A stretch of 64,000 bases of DNA from NCBI GenBank assembly GCA_900617975.1, contig UZAE01000006.1:1-64000 (forward strand), read 5' to 3'. Positions within the stretch are counted from its first letter, which is position 1, and each line of letters opens with the position of its first letter. The notes below the pieces were generated by a model, which was not told the origin of the DNA, ran no database searches, and saw nothing but the letters and a program-made list of their open reading frames with translations. A program made the position numbers and the translations under genes. Below, in pieces: positions 1-12,800 of this stretch. The DNA comes from Rodentolepis nana. Lineage: Eukaryota > Platyhelminthes > Cestoda > Cyclophyllidea > Hymenolepididae.

Positions 1-40
1 TCAAGACGCCAGCCATTTGATATAATAATAATTATTATTT
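1..40 (+). mobile_element. SINE-like element, 3' end only (cut by window edge)
   Basis: The first bases match the 3' end shared by the other copies (...TCAAAACGCCTGCCATTTGA) followed by an (ATA)n tail. The body lies outside the window. Confidence 0.6.
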
Positions 41-2464
41 TTATCATATTTTGCTATCTTTTGAAGAATATTGATTACATTACTTATTTTTCGACATTTT
101 CTGGCATTTTAAAATTTAAATTAAAATTCTCAATGGTTGGATAAAAATTTTCGGAAAAAATGTTGGTTGTTTTATTTTTCAAGATTCTTTGTAACTCATA
201 GAGATTATTTGAAGTTTTGTTGCTAATAATGTCAAATATTAAATCTTAATAAATTATATTAAAGTGGATGTTTGACTATCTCATAATCAACATTCTACTA
301 TTAGACAGAAAAGCATCTTATTGATTATTTTAGAGAGAGGAGCATTTAGCTTTGCCTATCGTGTCGTTATTTCTTTCTTCCTTGGTGGGTGGAAATTTCA
401 ACTCAATTTGAACTTGCCATTAAAAACAATGCAACAAAATTTATGTTGGATGCAGTTAGTTGACTTATTTAGTCAACACGGGGAGTGTAATTTGGTAGGA
501 TTAATGCCCCACCATTCTATCATACCACCGGAGACGCAGTGCAGGGTGTTCGACTGCTAAAATTTTATCTACCAAAACAATATTTCCTTCAGTCGTGTCG
601 CAATAAAATTCCACTCTATTAGTATGCAACTTAAATGAACTTTGATGAAAGAGCATATAGTTTAACCAGAAGGAATTAATAGCAGTGGAGGAGGAAGTCA
701 GGTAAGTGGTACTTCATTTCGTCTCACCTCAAAAATGATCAGATTTTTTTGCATTTCTTAAATATAAATAAACAAATGAACATCTTCGCTGTCAAATTTA
801 AAGTATAAAATGTCAGTCGCTTCTTTGATGCATTATCAATTTCCTTCTTCTAACAGGAATTGGATAGATACTTCAAAAGTGATTGCGCATTGCGTCATTT
901 TAAATTATTTTTCTTGAATACTTACCTCCAAAGGGCGTGAATATTCCAGAGGGTTTCGAGAGTTTTCCATCTGATTGCCGCTTACCAGATACCACCGTTT
1001 CTTTTAGAAGTTAATTAATTTGACCATCAAATTCAGTCATGAAGTAGAGAAAGTCTGGCTATAACTAATCATTCACAATTAATCATATATATATATATAT
1101 ATAATCTTCATTGAATCGAATTTTGAGACGAGCTATGAATTAAATAAGTTGGTTATCGTTTGCCTACATTTGCTTGGAGGCAATGACGTAGGCTTTGCCA
1201 AACAACTGTTCCGCTTAATTTTTCTCAAGACATGAATAAAACCTCGTCGGCCAAATTTTAGTTTCGTTAAAAGTTGGTGCAAAGACACTCCAAATGCTGT
1301 TTTTACGTATTCCCAACACGTTTTAATGTGCAAATTTACGCACCAAAATGTGTTCTTGGATTATTTAACAATAAGAGAGCAAATCGGCCTTTTCTATTTC
1401 GTTAATAAACATTGTTTCTCCAGGGTAATTTTCCACCCTGAATGCATCCACAATAGCATGACTTTTTATTGCATAATTAAACAACTGAACCTCGTGAAGG
1501 AGTTTCAGTTTGCTAAATTGCTCTTTCTTAAAAGTATCCCTTGCGATCACTATTGCGTCAAGATCCATTTTAATTGCCTACATGAGATGATTAAAATGAT
1601 CACATTTGCCATGGCCTATGCAAAAGAAGTTTTGCGAATTTCTTAAAAGCGAATGCGTTTTGATAAAGACCTCCAACCAATTAAATAATTAATGAAGCTC
1701 GAATGGTCAATTTAGGAACATGCCCCATAGAAGGAACATCGAGTGTGTTTCTTAATTCGGTATATGCAATACTTGATTTGAACCGAATGTAAAGTTTCCT
1801 TAATTTATTAATTGAAATATAACCACTCCACAAAAACTTGTTGGCCAGTGAATTCAATTTCATTTTTCGTCAGGCCACCTCGATATATCTAAATTTACTA
1901 ATTGTTGAAGGCAGGTAGATGAGATAGACAACGATTTTAGCATGACATTATCTTACTTAAGTTTACCCAAAGAGTTCAAAATGTAAAATTAATTCCAAAT
2001 TTTGGTAACATCGTAAGATTCAAGCAGTTGCCAGATACAACAAACCCATTTTTATTCATAATCGTCATTTAGTCACATAATGTACAATTTCACTTTTTCT
2101 GTTTTTGGAATATTAAGACAAATTCCGCCAGTATTATATCGATATTTATCTTTACACCAAATTAATGTCATCCGTTTCGAACATCTGAATTTTATCATCG
2201 AAGTTCTACTTATTCATATATTTCAAACTTCTTTAACCAATTTGCTCAAAATACGGCGAATAGGCACTCGGAAAGGATAGCGTTGTCATCTCTTGAAGTC
2301 TGTAAATAAAAAAGTCGAGGTCAAATCCATCCCTCCTCATTTATCATCATTTTTACAATATGACTTCGGTGAGAACTCTATTAGATATCTTCACCTTTGA
2401 CCCTTATTGACCTGCTTCTTTGTTCTGTTTGTTTTCTACTATTGCGAGCCTTAAATGTTAGAAC
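41..2464. other. AT-rich flank, nothing recognised
   Basis: Beyond the likely end of the RhoGEF gene. Apart from an (AT)n run I see no exon with convincing splice sites and no SH3-like coding sequence on the minus strand. Confidence 0.5.
1085..1103. repeat. (AT)n microsatellite
   Basis: Uninterrupted AT dinucleotide run of about 19 bp. Confidence 0.95.
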
Positions 2465-2797
2465 TTGTGGTGTGCGATAGACTTACCTCCACGTGGTGCA
2501 CCCTGGACAACGTATACTCTTTCGGAAAAAATTCTATAAACCAACAGTTGACTTCTAACTTCAAACTACCATGACCCCACTGTATGTTATATTCGACCAC
2601 TTCCTTAGTACTCATCTTACCTTTTCTCTGCTTTTTTGTCTGTCTGTCTGCCTTTGTTACATTTTATTCTATTTCCTCTCTCGACTATGTGTCACTTTGA
2701 TATTCCTCTTCCTCTCTGTGAAGCCCGAAGTCAGCTAAAAGGCCAATGATAACCATCAAAACGCCTGCCATTTGAAATAAATAAAATAAAATAAATA
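2465..2797 (+). mobile_element. SINE-like element, near full length
   Basis: It starts with the shared TGTGCGATAGACTTACCTCC block, then the 'GTGCACCCTGG' block, a pyrimidine-rich middle with TGTC repeats, and the 3' block GCCTGCCATTTGAAATAAATA with an (AAATA)n tail. The 7-bp TTAGAAC at 2458-2464 and 2798-2804 is a likely target-site duplication. It lies beyond the 3' end of the RhoGEF coding region. Confidence 0.85.
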
Positions 2798-3788
2798 TTA
2801 GAACGTACATTCAGAAGTAGGTGATTATTGTGTTATTTTTGTTAAACTCTTTTAAGGAAAAATTCTAATACCTTAAGAAATTGGTTGGTTGTAAAAATTT
2901 CGCATGCTTTTTACTTAAATTATCCAAAATACTTGAAGACAGCATTAGCATCACGATTGCATTGAGGAAAGGGTCCTTTGCGCTTGTTTCAGTTTAAATT
3001 TTAATTTTGACTTCCTTTTCCATCTATTTAATTTAACTCTGCAACTTTATCTATGGCGACGTGTTCTATTCCTCTCAATTAATTGTCTTGAATTTGCAGC
3101 TGTGTCAATAGAAATATCTCACTCTAAATTAAAAACTTGGTTAAAACGTATTAATTGATCAAGGATGCAAAATATGATTTTCATTATCGAATACTAACTC
3201 AAATACTAACCAAAATTTAATTCATAAATGAAAATTTTTCATCGTTTGCAATTCCTTAAATACGGTCAATTGAATACCAAGAACATTGTCATTAGTTGTT
3301 ATTTATTAACATTTCAGAAGCCTCACTTCACCCCTCCCCTGGCGCAAACATGGCGACCCAACAGCAAAATAACATTTTTCTTGAATATGCTTTTACTATT
3401 TTTAGTTCAGTGTGTGTGTGTGTGTGTTTTGAAAAGACACAAGGATTTAAACGATTTTGTATAGAAAATATGACATCTGTACAGGAAAAAGAGGTTTTGA
3501 GAGATTTAAGTGCTTAGGGACGGGAGATAATTGACATGGAATATGGAAAAGAATTGCTTTCGATTTAACTTTTCCAAGTGAGAATACGAGCGAAAAGGAG
3601 TGAGAGAGAGAGAGCATATGCGAAAATGGTAAGAGGAGGAGGAGTGACGGAACATTCATCTTTAATGATAAAATTGTGCTGGTCTTTGATGGAGTTGATA
3701 GAATAAATGACGCTTATAAAACAGCGCATCAAATTGACGATGAAGCTGACAAATTATCAGCTTCACGACGAGGAGTGTGAATATTTCA
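2798..3788. other. Probable RhoGEF 3'UTR and flank
   Basis: If the stop at 3791-3789 is right, this is 3'UTR and flank on the minus strand. ATTAAA (3666-3661) and AATAAA (3307-3302) on that strand are candidate poly(A) signals. A purine-rich stretch near 3590-3650 and a (TG)n run are the only other structure. Confidence 0.35.
3411..3428. repeat. (TG)n microsatellite
   Basis: Nine TG-type units. Confidence 0.95.
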
Positions 3789-3891
3789 TTAAGAATGCAC
3801 CTCCTGATTCGGTGTCTTCTGTTCGGTGTTAACCGCATTAAGTTTGAGGGATTTCGATTGCAGAGCACGATACCAAGACTCGTATTCGGCG
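3789..3891 (-). CDS. RhoGEF exon 18, PH C-terminal helix; probable last exon
   Basis: Acceptor CTATTTTAG. It encodes AEYESWYRALQSKSLKLN and TEQKTPNQE; the E-S-W-Y-R-A-L is the C-terminal PH helix with its conserved Trp. Phase matches exon 17 exactly. Reading on adds Val-His-Ser then TAA (3791-3789). An alternative donor GAG|GTGCAT at 3801 would allow more exons, but it is much weaker than every other donor in the gene, so I favour termination here. If so, the protein lacks the SH3 domain usual in ephexins. ATTAAA on this strand at 3666-3661 is a possible poly(A) signal. Confidence 0.8.
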
Positions 3892-6800
3892 CTAAAATAG
3901 AAATTAATGAATAATGCTTTCATTGAAAATTAATTAAGTTCATTAACAGATTTAGAGCTGTTCTTTCCAAATTCATGGAATTGCATATTATGTATATTAT
4001 GACCTTGCTAAATCCCTTCAAATCATACATCTCGCCGTTCAAAGTAGTATCCAGTACTTAATTCGATGTCTCAAACAATTATGTGCATTTATACTTTTTA
4101 AAAATGGTAATTAGATGGTGAAATATGAAAAGTAGCAAAACGTTTCTTAGAAATTTTATCATCATTTTATTTTACCAAAAATATTGACTAAAATTTATTC
4201 TAATCCTGCCTCTACTATTTAGATTTTATTAAAATAAATTGTCAAAAGAATACGAAGCGTGGAAATTACCAATTTATCAGTGGCCATGTTGGCTGAAATT
4301 GTAGTGGACAGATATAAATTTCGTGGGTGACTATTGAGGTTGAGTATGCTGATAAAAAATTTTTGAACTCTGTCCAATAAACTTTATGTACCGTATTGCT
4401 TTTTCAATTTCCTTGGCACAGGCTCATAAGAAAAATAAACTCAAATTTTAAAATAAAAATCCTCAAACATACTGATTTTATATTAGCAAATATAATTTGA
4501 TGGACATGTGTTTTCGTAGCCAATTTCCTTGCACTTAATGCATAATGAAAATGATTGCTATTTTCATCAGAATGGAAGGAAACGCTTGCCTCATGCCAGT
4601 CAATAAAACAACGCAAATCAAACATTTCCATCATTTACTGTCAAATAAAATTGGAGAAATTTAAAGGTGGAAAAAATTTTAGCTAGCTTGTTAGAACATT
4701 AAATAAATTAAAAATAGATTTCAAAACGGTTGAAGAAAATAATGCTGGTAAATCAAAATATTTATGTTGAAAATTTAATAACAAAGAGCTGGATTGAACT
4801 TGAATTAAATACCAATGAGTACTCAGACGATACAACGTATAATTTCCAGGTATGTGGTGTTGAAATTCACGGGTTCGAGGACTGCAGGTGCAAATATATT
4901 GAGTCTAATGGATAAATACAATGATAAATTGTGACCATCAGGGTGCGTATGTGAATTCAGGTTTTTTATCAGGAAAGATTCATGGTGCATCTTAGATTTT
5001 CAAGGTGCGCATTGGGAAAAAAGCTTTCCTAAACCGTTTCGTGGGTTGGAAAATGTTCTGTTGAAGAAGAGGCAAATAATGCAACACTGAGCCATTTCCT
5101 TGCTACAGGTAGCAGTTAGGAAAACAGTTATGTTTCAATTATATCAACATTTCAATGGAAAAATTTCATTTGCACACTGTGGTGTTACCCATTCCAACAC
5201 CTTACAAGAAACTGCGAAATATCTGTTAATAACGTTACAGTTTATCGTATTTATCTTTCATTTATTTCCAGTTTTCGCGTCTCTTAATAACAAACACGAA
5301 AAATTTAGAGGAATTGGATATAGAACTTCCTTAATCTATCTGGAAATCCGTTTACAATCTTCGCGACACAGATATAAATATTTTGCAAAAAAGTATGACT
5401 TAATGTTTGAACGTGGTTACAAAGCATGATTCCACATTAAACCCTAAATAAGCATTTTTTCAAGAAAACCTTTATAAAATACTTTCTTTAAAGCGAATTA
5501 TAAAAAAATATAGCATATTTGGGGAAGTTTAGTCGTTGCCATGCATGTTATGGTGATGAAATGGAAAACCACTGTAATTTTCTCGATATCGCAATCTGTA
5601 ATTGAAAGGTAAATTTGAAGCTAAAAGTGTAATAAAAAACATGAATTTGAATCTTATTTAAGCTAAACGGAATGTGACTTATTCCTATAATTTTTATTAT
5701 AAATTCGTACCACCATTGCCTTACCTCCCAATCAACATTAATCGTGTTTGTATAAGTGCTAACCAAAATTTATAATTTATTTTACTTATTGTCCGATACC
5801 AACAGTCCTACAGATAAAACATTAAATAGAATTTCAAAATGGCAGACGGTCTTAATATGTTATTCAATTTTCATACAAATAAACATTTAATCTAAATCGA
5901 AAATGAAAGAAGGCTGTATTTTTTCGCGTACTAAAGCTATTGCATCTGTTTTAATTTTGGTAATTTCAGAATTATTCAAAAAAATCAAAATCTATCTCAA
6001 TTTGGAGAAAGGTACTTTGATATTGACGCGAAACTATAAAATAAATGTGCGATGTTTTTCATTATTTTATTTAAATATTACAATGTAATTATTTCACTCA
6101 TAATTTCATTCAACCAAATTATGAATGCTGGAATTCACCAAATTTCTTACTAAATTAGAAATCTTCATGAATTTTATTTTTCAAAGCAAAAAACCTCTTT
6201 GAGGACCTTAAAAGCAAAACTTTTGAGACTAAATTATAATGAGATATTTGCGATTCCCTAGGTAGGGTCGCGTGCTTTCGCAAACAAAATAATTGGTAAT
6301 TACTGACAATATGTACAATAAATAACTCCAAAATAAAAGATTATTCCCGTAATAATTACACAGGCCAAAACATTAATACTTTTTAGTCCATTAACAGCCT
6401 TAAAGCTAATGAGCCGGCAGTAACAAACATAAAGCGCAAATTTCAGATTAGACGGGTTGTAAATATAAATGGCGACTAAAATGGGTGAAATTACACTGAA
6501 AGCGTGTCTGTTGACATTTAATTTTCAATCTTGTGACCGAGTGAAGCTAACTTTAAAGACATGTTGATGTGAATAGTGAAAATTCAAAAACGAACTGATT
6601 GCAACACATTTGCGAATAAAAAATAAGTGAAAAAAATTAAGCAACTTAATGAAACAGTAAATTTGAAGATAATCGCCAATCAATGTACAAGATGCTGATT
6701 AAATAACTTTATGATGAGAACAAACTGTATCCGAATAATGTCAGACTTGACACAAGTCCGTTTGATCGTTTTTTCACTTTTCTTAGGCATTTAGGCCTTC

Positions 6801-9800
6801 CCGATGTCTACTAAGCATGAACTCTTAAATTGAACTTTTTTCCATTTGACGAAATAGCCAATGAAGATTTCTCAGTGTAACTATTCACATATTTTTAGTG
6901 AAATAATTGAATTCTATTGATTAATAATAAAATCAGCGTAACATACGATATTATTGCGCACATAGCTAGTGTAATTCGTAGCACAATCTGATAAGAACAT
7001 AATTTTCAGTAATTACAATAAATGGCTGTTACTGTCTTCAATATCAAATCATTCATTGTCGATTTATTTATGCATTTATACTTTTACTTAACTCTAAGAA
7101 TCCATGAAGAATACAATTTTTTCACTTTAATATTGCAAGTAAAGAAGCTTATCGTTTTCAATATTTATGTCCTAATTTATCAAAATGAACTATGCATCTT
7201 CATTCGTTGACTGCAAACCATATCCCAAACTCTTGAGATTAAACCACATGATGATGTGCACTGGAACGCTTATTCGAAGAAATGTGAGCGAATTTAAAAT
7301 TTCAAAACAAATATAGAAATATATAATTTTCATCATACCATTCGTACAGCAGATTTCTACGATAGTCAAGTTTTTTCATCATCAGCAACATCGTTGATAC
7401 AAAAGTATTCCCCTTTAAATCTCAAAGAGGATTTTTGAATGATCATTTACGATATTAAAGGGTTTGACTTAATGCTGTCTTTCAGCCTATTGAGCAAATT
7501 AGTTCTAATAGGTATTCGCCATTATCTCTTGTCAATCGGTCCCTCGGTACAGCAATCATTTTAAATTTGGCACCGCTAACGACATGATTTGAAAAAATTT
7601 AAAACTGCAATCAATAAATCTGCATAATAAACTCGATCTTTGATATGTACTTTTTCAGTTAAACATAATATCACCGTGAAGAAACTCCGTTTTTACAGAA
7701 ATTGCTGCATTCCGTTCAGAAAAAAATTACACTGAAAGTTTTCAAAGTGTTTGAGGAAAATCATTTGCTTAACCTAAATTGAATTTCCTTTTTGAACATA
7801 AAATTAACTTAATTGTTAAATTGTACGCTCAGTCGTTTTGATCCTATTTAATTAATGAGAATATTTTCACCTCGCCCAACTGGTATCTTCTATTTATTTA
7901 TAATTATCTCAATAAAGATAAAGAACACAGAGAAATAAAACTAATTTTCTTAGTAGGTGCTATTTTTAGGATGGAAGCTTAAACCTTAATTTATCGATCA
8001 TGTTTCTTCCTACATCAGAAACTGTAAAATTCATGCTAGGTTAAACACACACCTGTCATTGGTTGTAAGGCAGAATTCCGTGCAAGATCCAGATTGGCTT
8101 TCTGTTAAGAATAAATAGAGAAAAAGCGGAGGATCCCTGTTGATTGTTGACGAGGGGAAAGGGTAGGACGATCCACTAGGTACGGATTTTGAGCTTAAAC
8201 TACTTCCAGACCGTTTCAACCGAACTGACGCTAAACGCGATGGAGACACGTGTGAGCTAACCGGTCCACACGTTTCCAAGCTGCTCGAATTAGATGCCAT
8301 TGAGCTGAGAGAGGTGCTGGTTGGAGGAGATCTATGGGCTGGTTGCGTGTCTGTTCCGGAAGACTTGAACAAGGCTTCTGGTACTTCAGGCGTCGTAGTG
8401 TGGTGGCGAGGGCCTCCACGAAGTCCAAGCAAACTTGTACTTGGACGCTTCTGGCGTTTTGAACCCGGGGTCCCTCCATCAGGAGTGGACATAGTTTGCG
8501 AACGTGGAATATAAGCCCCTAGAAGATTTAATGCGGCCTCTGTTGGATTTCCAATGGTTACGTAGACTTTGTCATGAGGACAGTAGTCCTGTACCAAGTA
8601 GCGGTCATTTCTAATGGATAGAGATTATCTTAGATTGGTTCAGAATAGTCAAGATAAAAGGAAAAGAACACAAGCATTAATCTAATGTTTAGGTTTTGGA
8701 TTTCAGTCATTTAGCATGCCTTTCGAGGGGACTATCTCTTAAATTTTACAGTATATTGTAAACAACTGACTCTTCCTTGAATAAACGAAGATGTGAAAAA
8801 TTCAATTTTTTACTTATTAAAGCTATGTAACTTAGCAAGATGTGGAAACATAAGAACCTGAAACCTCAATTGGTTTTGAAATGATAATATCCTCGATTGA
8901 ACATTATGGTGTGGCGTGTGGCGACCGGCATAAAATAAACCAGAAGATTTCTGCAAAAATGCAATCTCCCGTGTTATTTGACTGGCAGCTGCGTAGGACG
9001 ACTAATGAACATTTGACCTCAGGAAAGTCATTCATGTTCAGTCCTCTGTGTTGCAAAGGGAGTTTCCATGAAATCATGTCATCTGTAGTCCAAGTTTCAA
9101 GCCTAAATTCCTACCTTTAGAACTGGATGAAGGCTTGTTCACAGTATCAAAGCAATCATTTTTTTTCTTTTAAAAGCCTAAATCTCTAAATGATCTTACT
9201 TGGTCCTGACCCAAGCCTCAAAAACCTGACTAGAGTTAATGCAAATTTATTATAATCGCGTTTTCAACATTTTTAACATTAATTATAAGAAAACAAACAA
9301 TAAAAACAGGCTATCTTCCGTCTTTCAACCAAATTAGATACTCCTTCTCTTGGTTCAAATTAGTGAACAATTTTAAAATTTCCTAAAAATGCTGCCTTTT
9401 TACGACCACGGGGAATGAAGTACAAAGTTGTAAAGTCATGAAGACCTTAAATTATTCACGCGCATATTATTTTAACTATCACAAAGTTTGTAAAGCCTAG
9501 ATCAGCATCTGCACCACAGAATCATAAAGTACATCCCCATATAGGAAACTGAAAGTTTGGCCAATCTAATTGCACTTGGAGTAAAATGCCTCTTTCCCCA
9601 ATTGACAGACATTGTTGGACAATTTAGTAAGTCTGACAAAATTAGGCCTAATAGTCTACCTAGTCACTTTTTCAAAAATACGTTTTTTAAGAATTGTATT
9701 ATCTGTTTGATATTTTGGCTGAAATTGAAATAGATCTGGTGAAACGTAAACCAAAATTAGTGTATAATACCAGAAAAGTCTATCCAAGGCTTTCGTTAAA

Positions 9801-12800
9801 AGAAATTCCACCATTCTCATCCTTTCGGTAATTATTATTAATGCTATCAATTAGCTGCTTCATTTGATGGATAGGTAACGATGAAACACTAGCAAATACA
9901 TTGATTCATCGAGGGGTAATCAATCTTTAACTCTTTCCTTCTAGTCACATTTTATTTAGCTACCATTGATATCAATGATTTTAGTGAATTCTTGGAAGAT
10001 CGTTCCTCTATATTGGTCAAAACTTTCTTTATTAAATTTATTTTTAACTGCTCATTCTATCTATACCTGAATTCTTGAGTTCTCATTTATTAGCACGCCT
10101 CATTGGTTTAACCTAAGCTTTAGTTTTCACTTTCAATAAAGAGATTTTGTTTAAATGCTTCCGAATTCCCATTGCCCGTTTTAATTAGCTTAGCAAAACA
10201 AATTTAAATTTCCCCTTAAAATGCTCAAATTTTGGCCTTCATAATTGTAAAAGATGTAAAATCTAATTTAAAAACTATGCAAATCCTGCAACCATCTCTT
10301 GTGATCTTTGTGGTATCGTAAAATACCCTATGTGTCAAAATTAATCAATACCCCCCAAAGCGGTTTGAAATTTCAAATTATAAGTTTTATGACAAATATT
10401 TTGCCATTTGGTGCTGTTTAAAATAGAAGCCCATCAAAATCAGAAACTAGCTTGAGAATATTCCAAAGTCAGACCATTTACGAGTACATTTAAAACAAGG
10501 AAATGGCCTGAAAATTGGCAGCGTCATATTCCACTTATTGTTAAGAATTGCCAGAATCTTTGTCCTCGGTGACAAATAACAAAAATATATTCATATTTCT
10601 TTGATTTGGACATCCTATATGGCATATCCATAATAATAAGTCTGAGATTATTGTGTCCGATGTACGAATATTTTGAATATTTTTAAGGAACAAAAATGAC
10701 CGAATGCCACATAAAAGAATTTTAACCACGGCATTGCTAAAAATCATCACATGAGTTATTTCAAAGAATCAGCCTTCTAGTGCGATGAGTATAGAAGAAA
10801 TGCAGGTTTCAACTCAAACAGAAACGTCTCTAAAACTTTCATTCATAGTCATGTTCCAGCTTGTCCAAATACCAAAGTGAATACCATTTTCATAAATACA
10901 TCAATTTTGTATTATATAATCGCATTTCTCCAAGGCACACCTTCCCAATTCTTCACCAATTTGTTCAATTATCTTATGGAGCCATTGTTAATTGAAATTC
11001 ACCAAGAACGCAATGTAGGTTTAATAGTTTACAAATCACTGGTTAGGCAACTATAAGGTTTCAGTTAAAAACGAAAAATCCTTAAATTCAAATTAAATAA
11101 AAGGAGTCTATAACTGCTCTCCTTTCCTGGTATTTAACAATTTCTCTCAAAACTATTATATTTACTTTTACTTAAGATACATCAACCTACTTTTTAAGTT
11201 TTGTGACCATAAGTAGATCATGGAAGAGTATGAGGTAGAAGGTTTCCGGTTTCTTTCGTCCCAATTTCTTTAGCAAAACTGCCGCTTTTCCATCCGAATT
11301 TGCCGACCGCAATTCGCCTTCTTTGACCAATCTTTTATCACTTATTGCTATTCTCTAAAGCAACAAAAATTAATGAATCAATGCTATCGGAATATGCAAT
11401 TAGGTTTATGCACTAATCTAAATTGGATGAGAAATAAACGCATTAATTAATTGTAAAATATGTGTCAGGTATTTCAATTATAAAGCCTATCTAAGATTGA
11501 TAAAGCAATTTAAAATATCACCAAGAAGTGTGAATAGGTAACGATTAACTGATAATATGCCTTCGAATTAATTTGAGTCCACACCAATTTGTAGTCTAAG
11601 AATGTAAAGCGACCCAACTTAACCTGATTTACACGAATTTAATTAACGTCCATCCACATTGGCAGTCATAGTACCTTGGACTATGCCACAACTGGAATTA
11701 ATTTGACCTTGCTGTCTGCGCCAATAAGTGTGTTACTCTTCCAAGTTGGTCAATATGCATTCTTATTCGAGCAAAATTAGTCTATTTGGAAAAGTATCAA
11801 TTCATTGACGTTTAAAATGCAGTACCCAAGAAAACAATCTTTAACAATTTTACAATTGACCTTATCTATTCTTGGGTTATCTTTCATTCTAATTGCATGA
11901 AGTTTTCTTTAAAAAATGATTGTATTCTAATTAGTGAGAGTTCATAACTGAAGAATAGGAAATTACCACACGCATTTTGAAGTCATTCACAAAGATGAAT
12001 GTGCAAAAACCACGAAATAGCATCACATAGCCCACTCACAACTATAACATGAAACCCCAATATTGATCAAAGAGATTAATTTAAAATTAGCCTGCAATCG
12101 GTTGATAGTGGTTACTTCAAGGCTACTTCATTGGAATGCGGACTAAACTGCCGGTCACCTCATAGTAAATCACCCTGATGAACGCCTTTCGCGCGCATGT
12201 GGGACTTTTTGGGGACGCGTGCTTGTATAAATAGGCAAACACTTCACTTCTAATAATTTCTTAGGAATTTTAATGCCTCTAAAACATGCGGGACAGGAAT
12301 CTAGGAACCATACCTTGACATTTTCTGGAAATTCCAGAGCAGAGGAGAGCTCCAGGAGACGCGCTTTTTCATCCATTAGCTTCTTCTCCGATTCACTTTC
12401 TGATAGAAGCTGCAAATTAATAAATAATTTCGCCATTAAAGAGCCATTAATATTTTAAATAATTTAATTAAATTAAAATTTGTTCCCAGGTTATAGAAAT
12501 GAATGATTATTCAAATTAACTAAATGGGGCTTTTAACCTACGATTTCTTGCAAGAGGTATGCTTATAAAATTGGCAAAAGGGGATTACTTTTTACAAATG
12601 GTAAATTTGTGTTCGTGCATCAATAATTTTTAAATCTTTGACTAAAGTTGACCTAGCCTTCAACGGGGAAAATATAAACTATTCTGGACATGTTCAGCGT
12701 CTGTGGTTTGTCGATAAACTTTGATCCTTTGGCATCTAAATTTGCAGACGACAACAATAACCATTAGATCATCCCATTTAACCAATTTTCTATTGCGTTT

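Noticed and set aside
5100..5429. 109-codon plus-strand ORF
   Set aside because: No motif or splice support; lies within intron 17 of the opposite-strand gene. Length is within chance expectation for a 64-kb window.
5715..5748. Candidate 34-nt minus-strand exon (acceptor TTGGTTAG, donor GGAG|GTAAGG) between RhoGEF exons 17 and 18
   Set aside because: It enters in the right phase but leaves in phase 0, which would throw the well-supported PH helix exon at 3891 out of frame. Exons 17 and 18 join perfectly without it.
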